A DNA stretch of 64,000 bases from Collinsella sp944321445 (GCF_030371825.1 NZ_JAUDDM010000002.1); one strand, 5' to 3'. Positions 51,425 to 59,894 are shown, numbered from the stretch's first letter. A program made the numbers and translations. The notes: generated by a model not told the origin, from the sequence alone.

Positions 51425-52829
51425 GACGCCGCTCATGCTGCTGCGCATCGCGGTGCGCACGCCGGTCATGCTCGTATCGAGCCTCGTGATGTTCCTGTCC
51501 ATCTCGATGGACCTCTCCCCCGTCATCATCGTGGCGGCGATTTTCCTCATCGTCGCCTTCACGCTCATCGTGACGAACGCCACGCGTGTGTTCAACCGCG
51601 TGTTCGACACCTACGACGACCTCAACGCAAGCGTGCAGGAAAACGTCGGCGCTATCCGCGTCGTCAAGGCCTTCGTGCGCGAGGTCTACGAGAAGGAGCG
51701 CTTCCGCACGGCTGCCGAGAAGCTCTACAAGCTTTTTGTGCGCGCCGAAGGCATCGTCGCGCTCAACAACCCGGTCATGATGATCGCCATCAACAGCTGC
51801 ATCATCGCCGTGTCGTGGCTGGGCGCGCACTTCGTGGTGGGCGGATCCATGACCACCGGCCAGCTCACGAGCGCCTTTTCCTATGTGTCACAGATGCTCA
51901 TGAGCCTCATGATGCTCTCGATGATCGCCGTCATGATCACCATGAGCATGGCGAGCGCCCGGCGCATCAACCAGGCGCTCGAGGAGACGCCCGACATCGC
52001 CAACCCCGCAGACCCCGTGCACGAGGTTGCCGACGGCTCGATCGACTTCGACCACGTGAACTTCGCCTACGCCACGGGCGACGGCGAGGACGTGCTCGAG
52101 GACATCGACCTGCACATCGCCTCCGGCGAGACCATCGGCATCATCGGCGGCACAGGCTCGGGCAAGTCGAGCCTCGTGAACCTGCTGTCGCGCCTCTACG
52201 ACGTAACCGCCGGCAGCGTGCGTGTGGGCGGCGTCGATGTGCGCGCCTACGACCTCGAGGCGCTGCGCGACAACGTCGCGGTCGTCCTGCAGAAAAACGT
52301 GCTGTTCAGCGGCACCATCGCCGAGAATTTGCGCTGAGGCAACGAGCACGCCACCGACGAGGAGCTCATGGACGCCTGCCGCGCGGCCTGCCCCGACGAG
52401 TTCGTGAACCAGCTGGCAGACGGCCTGGATGCCCGCGTGGAACGCGGCGGCGTGAACTTCTCCGGCGGTCAGAAGCAGCGCCTGTGCATCGCACGCGCCC
52501 TGGTCAAGCGCCCGCGCGTCCTCATATTGGACGACTCCACCTCCGCGGTGGACACCGCCACCGACGCGCGCATCCGCGAGGCCTTCCGCACCTACATCCC
52601 CGGCACGACCAAGATCATCATCGCGCAGCGCATCTCGAGCGTGATGGACGCAGACCGCATCATCGTGCTCTCCAGCGGCCGCGTGAACGGCGTCGGCACG
52701 CACGATGAGCTGCTCGAAACCAACGAGATCTACCGCAGCGTCTTTGAGTCGCAGGCGGAAGGAACGGGAGACTTCGACGTTGCCGATGCCGCTGATGAAG
52801 ACGCCGCCATCGCCGGAAAGGAGGCCTAA
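51415..52829 (+). pseudogene. ABC exporter half-transporter, 5' truncated with internal stop
   Basis: The frame enters in the middle of the membrane domain (RTPVMLVSSLVMFLSISMDL) and continues through Walker A GGTGSGKSS, ABC signature NFSGGQKQR and Walker B VLILDDSTSA. The first four or so membrane segments are missing. A TGA at 52335-52337 interrupts the frame (ENLR-stop-GNEHATDEEL) where homologues carry Trp, so TGG has changed to TGA. The rest of the frame is intact, suggesting recent decay. It is the MdlA-like half of a heterodimeric drug exporter. Confidence 0.85.
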
Positions 52830-52834
52830 GCGCC

Positions 52835-53154
52835 ATGGCGAACGGAAACGAATCCGCTCCGCAGGCGTCCTTCTCCTTCGACGCGCTGCTGCGCGCTTTG
52901 CGCTACATGCTTAATAACTACGGCGCGCTTTTCTGCTTCGTGGTGGTGTGCATCGCGGTGTCGGCCTACGCCATCAACCGCTCGATGCTCTTCACCCAGA
53001 TTCTGATCGACGACTACATCGAGCCGATGCTCGCCAGCGGCTCCACCGACTTTTCCGGCCTTGCCGGCGAGATCATGAAGCTCGGCGTCATTCTCGTCGT
53101 GGGCGTCCTCGCCTCGTACGGCTTTAACCGCCTCATGGTCACCATTGGCCAGGG
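52835..53154 (+). pseudogene. Second ABC half-transporter, 3' truncated
   Basis: Begins normally after AAAGGAGG with MANGNESAPQASFSFDALLR and runs through the first two membrane segments (about 105 residues, to RLMVTIGQG), then passes directly into a GACAAG-arm hairpin repeat. The rest of the membrane domain and the ATPase domain are absent. Together with the preceding gene it is the relic of a two-gene exporter operon, cut at both ends next to hairpin repeats. Confidence 0.85.
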
Positions 53155-53188
53155 TGACAAGTTGGGGGCAGGTCCAAACTTGTCACCC
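53152..53188. repeat. Variable-arm hairpin at a truncation point
   Basis: GGGTGACAAGTT (53152-53163) and AACTTGTCACCC (53177-53188) pair perfectly around GGGGGCAGGTCCA. It marks the exact end of the truncated ABC gene and supplies the TGA of the histidine kinase on the other strand. Confidence 0.85.
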
Positions 53189-54073
53189 GAGCGTGATGGT
53201 GAGCGTGTTGCCCGTAAGCTCGGCGGAAAGCTTCATGCCCATGGCGCGCGCAAGGTTGGCCGCAACAGACAGCCCCAAGCCGCTCCCCTTGGCGCCGCGA
53301 GCGGAATCGGCCTGGTAGAAGCGGTCGAACAGACGGTCCGGATCGATAGCGGTCGGGTCTTCCACGGTATTGGATATGCCCAGGAGGACCCGGCCGTTTT
53401 CCGTTCGCTGGAAGATCGACGGCGCCGACGAGCCATGGCGCAGCGCGTTGACCACAAGGTTCGTGAGAATCCGCGCGAGCGCCTCGCGGTCGGCCTCGAG
53501 GGTCGCCGTGGCATCCTCGAAAGTGACCTGCGGCTCCCAGCCGCGCTCCTCGAAGGCCGGGTACTGCCCGAGCAGAATCTCCTCCACAAAGGGCTTAAGC
53601 GCCACGGGTTCCATCTTGAGCGCCAGATCGGGATCGGTCGACTTCGTATACGCGAAGAGCTGGTCGAGCAGCTCCGTCGTGGTGTCGATGCGCGCCGCCG
53701 CTGCATCCAGGTGCCGGGCGCGCTGGGCCGGATCCCCCTCGTCGCGCGCAAGCTGCAGATAGCCCTTGGCACCCATGAGCGGGGTGCGAATGTCGTGCGA
53801 GAGTGCCGAAAGGTCGCGCTGGAACTCCTGCTGATGACGCAGCGCCTCGATGTGCGCCTGCGCGCTGCGGTCGAGCTCGGCGTTGACGGCGTCGGCCAGA
53901 TCCGTCACGCCCGGCGCCCCGCCCGCCGTCACGCGCGCATTGCTCTGCGGGTCACGCCCACGAAGGAAGCGCGCGATGCGGCGCAGCTCGCCCAAGTAAC
54001 GCGTCCCAACAAGCAGCGCGCCCATACCCAGCCCGACCACGAGCAGGATGATAGCAAGCAGGCTGGTGTCCAT
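53183..54073 (-). CDS. Sensor histidine kinase (BaeS/intramembrane-sensing type)
   Basis: A 296-residue kinase with one N-terminal membrane segment (about residues 5-24) and almost no extracytoplasmic part, so it probably senses at or in the membrane through its ABC partner. The H-box is LSALSHDIRTPLMG, the N-box ILTNLVVNALRHG, and the G-box GSGLGLSVAANLA. It is the last gene of a regulator-ABC-peptide-permease-kinase unit. GGAGGAG precedes the ATG. Its stop is the TGA of a hairpin repeat. Confidence 0.9.
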   Translation of the reverse strand: MDTSLLAIILLVVGLGMGALLVGTRYLGELRRIARFLRGRDPQSNARVTAGGAPGVTDLADAVNAELDRSAQAHIEALRHQQEFQRDLSALSHDIRTPLMGAKGYLQLARDEGDPAQRARHLDAAAARIDTTTELLDQLFAYTKSTDPDLALKMEPVALKPFVEEILLGQYPAFEERGWEPQVTFEDATATLEADREALARILTNLVVNALRHGSSAPSIFQRTENGRVLLGISNTVEDPTAIDPDRLFDRFYQADSARGAKGSGLGLSVAANLARAMGMKLSAELTGNTLTITLG

Positions 54074-54172
54074 GGCTCCTCCAGTTATCTGAAAGGGGCA
54101 CCTCCCGGCGCTGCTTCTGCGCGGGAGCTGCCCCGTACTTCCCCAAGGAAAGGGACCGCCTCTATTGTCCCA

Positions 54173-55057
54173 TTAGATGTCGCGCTTGCGGGAGATGGCG
54201 AGCACGACGGCGCCGGCGAGAACGATCCAGATGATGCCCGTGAGGATCGTCTGGATTCCGGGGGCGATGGTGAAAGCGTACCCCGTCTCTCCCCAGATGC
54301 CGAGCGACGCGTTGTGAAACAGCTGCCCACCCTGGCTCAGATTGTTGAGTGCCGTGGAGGGTATCCAGGCGGCAAGGGTCTCGAGCACCGGGCGGATCGG
54401 CTGCAGCACGCTCAGAATGCCGCCCGTGGAGTACGCGAGGCCCATGAGTGTCTGCGGCACGACCGAAGCGGCAAAGCAGAAGGCGCCGATATAGCTCACC
54501 GGACTCACGCGGGTCGCGTACACGAGGATGAGCGAGCACGCGGAAAGCGCCCAGGTGTTGAGCCAGAAGCCCACAAACCAGCCGATGACCTCGAGCGGCC
54601 CGTCCACCGCGATGAACGCAGGCCGCCCGGCGGCCATCACCGGCAGGCACGCCAGCGCGACGACCGTGGCAAAGATGATCATAAGCGCGGACAGCACGCC
54701 CACGAACAGCAGCTTGCCCGCAATGTACGAAAGGCGCCCCGACCGCGCCGAGAGCACGGACTTGATGTAGCCGCTCTTGAACTCGGCGAGCGCATGCTCC
54801 ACCGCCATGAACGCCACGCAAAGCGGCACCAAGCCGTTCAGCATGTCGGAGAAATAGACCGTGAGCGAGGTCGCGCTCACCACGTCACCGATGGTGTCGC
54901 CCGTCATATCGAGAAACATCGGGCTGTTCGCGAAGGCCACGAGACCCATGACGAGACCGTAGGCGGCAAGGAGCGCGATGCCGTACTGCCAGAAGCTGCC
55001 GCGCAGACCGCGTGGGCGGGTGATGCGGTAGAGGTCGGATTTGATGAGGTTCAGCAT
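54173..55057 (-). CDS. ABC-2 type transporter permease
   Basis: A 294-residue membrane protein with six hydrophobic segments, starting with the short basic leader MLNLIKSDLYRITRPRG typical of lantibiotic-immunity and bacitracin-type permeases. It partners the ATPase encoded upstream. The start at 55057 lies five bases after the stop of a 25-residue membrane peptide gene. Likely roles are export or immunity against a peptide antibiotic, sensed by the linked two-component system. Confidence 0.88.
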   Translation of the reverse strand: MLNLIKSDLYRITRPRGLRGSFWQYGIALLAAYGLVMGLVAFANSPMFLDMTGDTIGDVVSATSLTVYFSDMLNGLVPLCVAFMAVEHALAEFKSGYIKSVLSARSGRLSYIAGKLLFVGVLSALMIIFATVVALACLPVMAAGRPAFIAVDGPLEVIGWFVGFWLNTWALSACSLILVYATRVSPVSYIGAFCFAASVVPQTLMGLAYSTGGILSVLQPIRPVLETLAAWIPSTALNNLSQGGQLFHNASLGIWGETGYAFTIAPGIQTILTGIIWIVLAGAVVLAISRKRDI

Positions 55058-55061
55058 GGTG

Positions 55062-55139
55062 TTACCTGCCTTTACTGGTCGTGAGAAGAAGATACGCAAG
55101 GGCGCCGAGAACCGCAGCGCTCAAAACGGCATCGAGCAT
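55062..55139 (-). CDS. 25-residue membrane peptide in the ABC operon
   Basis: A short frame, below usual gene-calling limits. It starts at an ATG with GGGGAGG nine bases upstream, begins MLDAVLSAAVLGALAYLLL (one hydrophobic helix) and ends with a small polar basic tail, TTSKGR. It fills the gap between the ATPase stop (55146) and the permease start (55057), and its stop overlaps the region used as the permease ribosome binding site. The good ribosome site, membrane-helix composition and tight fit support translation, possibly as a small subunit of the transporter. Confidence 0.5.
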   Translation of the reverse strand: MLDAVLSAAVLGALAYLLLTTSKGR

Positions 55140-55145
55140 GGGCGC

Positions 55146-56159
55146 CTACCTCCCCTGCACTGCGGGCGCCGCAGAGGCGCCGCCGTCCATGAGCTCCACG
55201 AAGTAGTCCTCGATATCGCGCTCGAGCACCGAAAGCTCGAGCACCACCTGGTCGGCATCGTGCAAGATGCGGGACACGTCCTCGACCGAAGGCGCGCCGG
55301 ATGCCGCGGGGTCGGTCGCCGCGCCGCCGAAGGATGCGGCGGCGTTTCGCACTCCCCCGCTGACCACGATGGCCTGGTCGGGCTCCACGCGGAAGGTCGC
55401 TCCCGCCAGGCGTTCCTCGAGGATCGCCAGCGCGCGTGCCGGGTCTGCGGTCCGTACGCGCACCGAACTTCCGCAGGTGGCGTGCAGCTCATCGTCGGTG
55501 AACTCGCGCACCATGCGGCCGGCCGCGATGACGCCGAAGCGCGTGCACACGCGCATGAGCTGGTCGAGCACGTGGCTCGAAATCACGATGGTCACGCCGC
55601 GCTCCTGATTGAGCCGCACGAGTGCGCGGCGCAGGTCGCGCGTGGTCTCGGGATCCATGCCGTTGAACGGCTCGTCGAGAAGCAGCAGGTCGGGCGAGCC
55701 CACGAGCGCGAGCGCGAGGCCCAGGCGCTGCTTCATGCCCTGCGAGAACTTCTTGACCTTGCGCGAGCCGGCTGCCTCGAGGCCCACGAGCTGGAGCAGG
55801 TCTTCCACCTGCTCGCGCGGGCGCACAACGCCCATGGCAAGCGCTTTCATCATGAGGTTCTCGCCTGCCGAGAAGTTGGGCATGACACCCGGTTCCTCGA
55901 TGAGCGCGCCGATGCGCGAGGGCGCGGCCGAGAAGCTGCCGGCGCGGCCGGCACCCGCCTCGCCGCTGCCGAACAGCGCGAGCTCGCCCGAGGTCGGGGT
56001 CGTAAGGCCGGCGATCATCTTCATGGTCGTCGACTTGCCAGCACCGTTTTTACCCACGAAGCCGTAGATGTCGCCTGAGGCCACCCGCATGTTCAGGCGG
56101 TCGACGGCGAAGGTCTTCCCATATCGCTTGGTAAGACCGCGGATATCGATAACGTTCAT
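55146..56159 (-). CDS. ABC transporter ATP-binding protein (lantibiotic/bacitracin type)
   Basis: A 337-residue ATPase with Walker A VGKNGAGKSTT (about residues 36-46), signature KKFSQGMKQRLG, Walker B LLLLDEPFNGMDP and switch His in ISSHVLDQL. A long C-terminal domain (about residues 215-337) follows, with an Ala/Gly-rich stretch, as seen in BcrA-like proteins. GGGAG lies five bases before the ATG at 56159. It follows the response regulator gene by about 115 bp on the same strand. Confidence 0.92.
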   Translation of the reverse strand: MNVIDIRGLTKRYGKTFAVDRLNMRVASGDIYGFVGKNGAGKSTTMKMIAGLTTPTSGELALFGSGEAGAGRAGSFSAAPSRIGALIEEPGVMPNFSAGENLMMKALAMGVVRPREQVEDLLQLVGLEAAGSRKVKKFSQGMKQRLGLALALVGSPDLLLLDEPFNGMDPETTRDLRRALVRLNQERGVTIVISSHVLDQLMRVCTRFGVIAAGRMVREFTDDELHATCGSSVRVRTADPARALAILEERLAGATFRVEPDQAIVVSGGVRNAAASFGGAATDPAASGAPSVEDVSRILHDADQVVLELSVLERDIEDYFVELMDGGASAAPAVQGR

Positions 56160-56273
56160 GGTCGCTCCCATCTGCCGTTTCCATCTGTTGCCTACGAGTA
56201 TGGAAGCCAACCTTTGAGCAGGCCTTATCCGGAGTTTAAGAAAGCATAAAGAAGGAGGGACGAGGCGTTAAAA

Positions 56274-56987
56274 TCAGCCTTCCTGCAGCTTGAAGCCCAT
56301 GCCCCACACGGTTTTGATATAGCCGTCGGTGCCACTCGCCTTGAGCTTCGCGCGGATGTTGGACACGTGCACGTTCACCGTGTTGTCGTCGGCAGCGTAC
56401 GGCTCGCCCCACGCCCGCTCGAAGAGTTCTTGCTTGGAAAACACGCGCTTGGGATGCTCGATAAGCGCCTGGAGGATGTTGAATTCGATGCGCGTGAGCT
56501 CTACCTGCTCGCCCGCCACCGAAAAGGTGCGCGCCTCTGGATCGAGTTCCCACGAACGAAAGCGCAACACACCCGCAGACGCATCCGGCGCGTCATCGCC
56601 CGCGCCAGCAAGCCCGCGATGGCGCAGCTGCACCTCAATGCGCACCACGAGCTCATCGAGGTCGAACGGTTTGGTAAGGTAGTCGTCCGCGCCGAGTTTC
56701 AGCAGGTCGATGCGGTCGGACGCCGCCGTGCGCGCCGAGATGACGATAATGGGTACGCGCACGTCGCGCCCGCGGATGAGGGCGACGAGCTCCTCGCCGC
56801 TGAGGCCCGGCAGCATGAGGTCGGAAACCACGATGTCGAACGGAAAGACGTCGTCACCAATGAGCAAACGCGCCTCGCTGCCGGAAAACGCCTGCGCGCA
56901 GTCCATGCCGTGCCGTGCCAGATGCGTGGCGACAATCTGGTTGATATCGGCATCGTCCTCGACGATCAGCACGCGCGTTGCTGCCAT
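56274..56987 (-). CDS. OmpR-family response regulator
   Basis: A 237-residue regulator. The receiver domain has the acidic pair in LIVEDDADINQ, the phosphorylated Asp in VVSDLMLPGLSG, the Thr/Ser switch in VISART and the Lys in YLTKPFD. The C-terminal winged helix has LTRIEFNILQALIEHPKRVF and the VNVHVSNIRAKLK recognition helix. GAGGAG precedes the ATG. It likely controls the following ABC genes and is phosphorylated by the histidine kinase at the end of the unit. Confidence 0.93.
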   Translation of the reverse strand: MAATRVLIVEDDADINQIVATHLARHGMDCAQAFSGSEARLLIGDDVFPFDIVVSDLMLPGLSGEELVALIRGRDVRVPIIVISARTAASDRIDLLKLGADDYLTKPFDLDELVVRIEVQLRHRGLAGAGDDAPDASAGVLRFRSWELDPEARTFSVAGEQVELTRIEFNILQALIEHPKRVFSKQELFERAWGEPYAADDNTVNVHVSNIRAKLKASGTDGYIKTVWGMGFKLQEG

Positions 56988-57092
56988 GCGCGACTCCTCT
57001 CGCATCGGTTGCGACCCAGTATAGCGAATGGCTCGTACGACCTGTCCGGCGCACAATTACCCAAGGGTAATTTGACATCGTCAGTCCCGTAC

Positions 57093-57232
57093 TGCAAAAA
57101 GTCGGGACTTTGGACGGATTATTCGGCTCGACTCCATACGGACGGCTTCTGGACCTGCGAAAACACCGAGGTCAGAAAGGCGCTTGTCTCGACCCGGTGC
57201 GATAATTCCGCCCAAAGTCCTGACTTTTTGCA
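57093..57232. repeat. 140-bp inverted-repeat element, copy B
   Basis: Terminal inverted repeats of 26 bp with two mismatches (starting TGCAAAAAGTCGGGACTTTG). In reverse complement it matches copy A at 35001 throughout. It occupies part of the 390-bp gap between the divergent response regulator and 124-residue protein genes. Confidence 0.85.
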
Positions 57233-57380
57233 TCCTAGCCCTCAAAATGGCTCCTCCTTCTGTCCGCACGAGAAATCGCGGGCAAATCGCATCGACAGGA
57301 ACGGTTTTTTGCCGCTGCGAACCAGACGCATGATGCAGAATGGTGGCTGAGGAGCTTAGAGCTGTCATGAGGAGGATCAG

Positions 57381-57755
57381 ATGGCAGGCAAAGCATTCAT
57401 AGGCATTGCGGCGACTGCAGCCGCGATGATGTTCGCCTCCCCCGTATGCGCATGGGCCGACATGGGCCTTGTGCAGAAGACAACCTCAGAGGGCACGATT
57501 ATCTACTTCGACTTCGACGGCATCGGCTACGCGCTCATCATCGTCATCGCACTCGTCTTGATCTTCCGTGGGCAGCGAAAGACCCTCAAGCGTATAGCAG
57601 CCAAGAAACGGCGCGCGAACAAAGCCGGATCAACCGCTGATAAGCCTATTGACCCCGGCGCCGAGGCCCTTGCCGCCGTCGAGCGCCTGAAGCAAGCCGA
57701 ACAGGCCGCCCGCGCTCCGAAAAAACGCGTCATGCGGCAAAAAGCGGGAAAATAG
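57381..57755 (+). CDS. Unknown secreted or membrane protein
   Basis: A 124-residue protein with a cleavable-looking signal peptide (hydrophobic core, then VCAWADM, predicted cut after ADA-like CAWA near residue 26), a short outside part (LVQKTTSEGTIIYFDFDG), one membrane segment (about residues 48-63) and a basic, Ala/Lys-rich cytoplasmic tail. GAGGAGGATCAG precedes the ATG. No family was recognised. The last residues GK and the stop come from a hairpin repeat. Confidence 0.7.
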   Translation: MAGKAFIGIAATAAAMMFASPVCAWADMGLVQKTTSEGTIIYFDFDGIGYALIIVIALVLIFRGQRKTLKRIAAKKRRANKAGSTADKPIDPGAEALAAVERLKQAEQAARAPKKRVMRQKAGK

Positions 57756-57774
57756 GGACAGGCACTTTTTTCCC
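57746..57774. repeat. Variable-arm hairpin between converging genes
   Basis: GGGAAAATA and TTTTTTCCC surround GGGACAGGCAC. It overlaps the 3' end of the 124-residue gene and stops three bases before the end of the XRE gene. Confidence 0.8.
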
Positions 57775-57776
57775 AA

Positions 57777-58133
57777 TCACCCCCCGACCTCGCGTAAAAG
57801 ATCCGCGGGATCCACGTTGAACACGCGCGCAAGCTTGATGAGATTTGTGGTCGAGGGCTCGGACGCCCCCTGCTCCCACTTGCTCACTGCTTGTCTGCTG
57901 ACGCCCACCTGCTGGGCGACGAACTCCTGCGTCATATGGCAGGCCTCACGATGCGAGCGCAGCACCTCGCCGAGCGTACGGCGCGCCGCAACCGCCTCGG
58001 GATCCTTTGCCGCTTTCTCCTGACGCAAGAACCATCTGATAGCGAAAACGCAGACGACAACGAACAGGACAGGCGGAATGAGGCTGAGCAGCAACGAGAC
58101 GATGACGATTACCTCGAACCCTGACGGCACCAT
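57777..58133 (-). CDS. Membrane-tethered XRE-family regulator
   Basis: A 118-residue protein that begins with one long hydrophobic segment (about residues 8-33, VIVIVSLLLSLIPPVLFVVV), a short basic and acidic linker, and a C-terminal Cro/CI helix-turn-helix MTQEFVAQQVGVSRQAVSKW (about residues 67-86). The DNA-binding domain would lie in the cytoplasm, tied to the membrane. This resembles small anchored regulators found near transporter genes. GGGAGG lies seven bases before the ATG at 58133. Confidence 0.88.
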   Translation of the reverse strand: MVPSGFEVIVIVSLLLSLIPPVLFVVVCVFAIRWFLRQEKAAKDPEAVAARRTLGEVLRSHREACHMTQEFVAQQVGVSRQAVSKWEQGASEPSTTNLIKLARVFNVDPADLLREVGG

Positions 58134-58239
58134 AGCCACTCCTCCCTATCGGACTTCGCCTCCATCGTATCCGGCAGCACGCGAAATGCCCAGCAACTAT
58201 CGCGCAACATGCGGTTGCGTTCCGGTTGCGGCATGCGCC

Positions 58240-58266
58240 AAGATTTAACCTAGCACCAACTTGTCA
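58240..58266. repeat. Degenerate GACAAG-arm hairpin
   Basis: On the minus strand it reads GACAAGTTGGTGCTAGGTTA and then AATCTTG, a worn copy of the GACAAG-arm unit. It encodes the end (DKLVLG-stop) of the hydrolase gene. Confidence 0.6.
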
Positions 58267-59060
58267 ACGAACTGGCCGATTAGTCTGTTCACGTACTCCG
58301 GCGCATCGGTGTTGGAGTTGTGGCCCGCACCTTCAATCCACCTCATGGGAAGCCCCGCTCGCCTTTCCCATGCTCGGTTGTAACGCTTGGCCGAACCCGC
58401 AGCGTCGCGGTCGCCGCAGATGAGAAGCGCGGGGCAGTCGATGCGGTACGGCCGGTCCGCAAGCACGGCTTCCGCGAGCGCCTGGTAGCCGCAAACGGCA
58501 AGATCGATGTACTCCTGCTTAGAGTAATCGCTCATCATCCGACGCATAAGCTCCTGCCCGTATGAACTGGTCGCGCAGCCGCGCGAGCCGATGTCGAGCA
58601 GTATCTTCCAGGGAATCGACTGGTAGATTGCGTGCGTGTGCTTGAGCGCCCACAGCTCCGCCGCCGTGTAGTACGCGCGCTGCAACGGACAGGAATCGAT
58701 GGAGATGAACCCGGCGGCCCCACCTGGATACAAATCGAGATACGCCTGCGCCACGTAACCGCCCATCGACTGCCCGATAAGCACGGGGTGCGTAAATCCC
58801 TCGCGTTGAAGGATCGCATGCAGCAGCCGTGCAAGGTCGGCCATGCTCCACCCGAGCTCGAATGGCCGCGATAATCCATGCGAGGGAGGGTCCCACACCA
58901 AACAGCTCGCACGCGATTCAAAATGCTCGATCTGCCTGTCGAAAAGCCGATGGTCCGCCGTAAGCCCCGGAAGAAACACGAGTTGCGGCGCTTTCGCACA
59001 GCCGCATGATATCCAATAGCGGACGACCCCGCCGTCAGTTGAGAACTCCCGCCCGACCAT
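58245..59060 (-). CDS. Alpha/beta hydrolase
   Basis: A 271-residue enzyme with the nucleophile elbow IGQSMGGYVA (about residues 94-103), an acidic residue in ICGDRDAAGSA and the His in GAGHNSNTD. The oxyanion stretch is FLPGLTADHRLF. Cytoplasmic; the ester, amide or thioester substrate is unknown. The final residues lie in a worn hairpin repeat, and a hairpin doublet sits just upstream of the start. Confidence 0.9.
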   Translation of the reverse strand: MVGREFSTDGGVVRYWISCGCAKAPQLVFLPGLTADHRLFDRQIEHFESRASCLVWDPPSHGLSRPFELGWSMADLARLLHAILQREGFTHPVLIGQSMGGYVAQAYLDLYPGGAAGFISIDSCPLQRAYYTAAELWALKHTHAIYQSIPWKILLDIGSRGCATSSYGQELMRRMMSDYSKQEYIDLAVCGYQALAEAVLADRPYRIDCPALLICGDRDAAGSAKRYNRAWERRAGLPMRWIEGAGHNSNTDAPEYVNRLIGQFVDKLVLG

Positions 59061-59075
59061 AAACCTCTCCCATCA

Positions 59076-59140
59076 TGGGAAAAAAGTGCCTGTCCCTATT
59101 TTCCCACGATGGGAAAATAGGGACAGGCACTTTTTTCCCA
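59076..59140. repeat. Head-to-head hairpin doublet
   Basis: The 31 bases at 59076-59106 pair without mismatch with 59110-59140 around CGA. Each half is a GGGAAAA-arm unit with a GGGACAGGCAC core. It lies between divergent genes, so here it cannot act as a gene-end terminator. Confidence 0.9.
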
Positions 59141-59154
59141 CACAGGAGCGCATC

Positions 59155-59643
59155 GTGAGCGACATCATCATCCGGCCGATCACAGCGGACGACGACGCGG
59201 CGATCGCCGCCATCATCCGCGCAAACCTTGAGGCCTACCAGCTGGACATTCCCGGGACCGCGTACTTCGATCCGGAACTCGACCATCTGAGCGTCTACTA
59301 CGGTGCCGCCCCTGACCGCCGCGCCTATTTCATACTGACCAATGCTGCCGGCACCGTGCTGGGCGGCGCCGGCCTGGCGGAGTTCCCCGGGCTGGACGCG
59401 TGCGCCGAACTGCAGAAGATCTATCTGATAGATTCCGCCAAGGGTAAGGGACTAGGAGCCGCCCTCGTCCGCGCCGTCGAAGCGCGAGCCCGTGAGCTTG
59501 GTTACCGTCGGCTGTATCTGGAAACCCACACCGCGCTTGACGCCGCCATCCGCCTCTACGAGCGCCTTGGCTACCAGCGCATCGAGCAGCCCGTTCCCAC
59601 CGCCCACACTACCATGGACCGCTTTTACCTCAAAGAGCTGTAG
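59155..59643 (+). CDS. GNAT N-acetyltransferase
   Basis: A 162-residue acetyltransferase with the strand LQKIYLIDSAKGKGLGAALV containing the acetyl-CoA loop (about residues 91-110) and the end YLETHTALDAAIRLYERLGY. The layout resembles the YjgM/PaiA-like type. The GTG at 59155 has AGGAG seven bases upstream; the longer frame upstream is translated hairpin repeat. Substrate unknown. Confidence 0.9.
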   Translation: MSDIIIRPITADDDAAIAAIIRANLEAYQLDIPGTAYFDPELDHLSVYYGAAPDRRAYFILTNAAGTVLGGAGLAEFPGLDACAELQKIYLIDSAKGKGLGAALVRAVEARARELGYRRLYLETHTALDAAIRLYERLGYQRIEQPVPTAHTTMDRFYLKEL

Positions 59644-59648
59644 CGGCC

Positions 59649-59726
59649 AACCGACAACTTGGGGCCAGGTCCAATCTTGTCGCCCGCGTGGGCGACAAGA
59701 TTGGACCTGGCCCCAAGTTGTCGGTT
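59649..59726. repeat. Very long perfect hairpin doublet, GACAAC/GACAAG arms
   Basis: The 37 bases at 59649-59685 pair without mismatch with 59690-59726 across GCGT. Each half carries the GGGGCCAGGTCCAA core. The last two bases overlap the -35 box of the next promoter. Confidence 0.9.
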
Positions 59727-59772
59727 GCAACTGTGTATAGGTGAGTATATACTGTGCTTGTCGGGTATATAC
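59725..59772. promoter_or_regulatory. Promoter and two operators of the GntR/ABC operon
   Basis: TTGCAA (59725-59730), 17 bases and TATACT (59748-59753) form a promoter. The palindrome GTATATAC occurs at 59745-59752, overlapping the -10, and again at 59765-59772, 20 bp away (two helical turns). The encoded GntR regulator probably binds both. Confidence 0.7.
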
Positions 59773-59894
59773 ACTATACCCAAGGGGATGCGACGCCGAC
59801 GTCAGCCGCCTCCCCGCCGCGCGCACGGGGACGCCCGCGGGCGCGGCACCCCGACGAGGGACGCCTTGCCGGGTGGCACGAAAGGAATCCGATC

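Noticed and set aside
52335..52337. Selenocysteine or recoded UGA in the ABC gene
   Set aside because: Homologues have Trp here, no SECIS-like element is seen after the codon, and the gene is truncated at its 5' end, so a nonsense mutation is simpler.
52835..55084. 749-residue frame continuing past the second ABC gene
   Set aside because: After about residue 107 it reads antisense through the histidine kinase and permease genes; only the first part is ABC-like.
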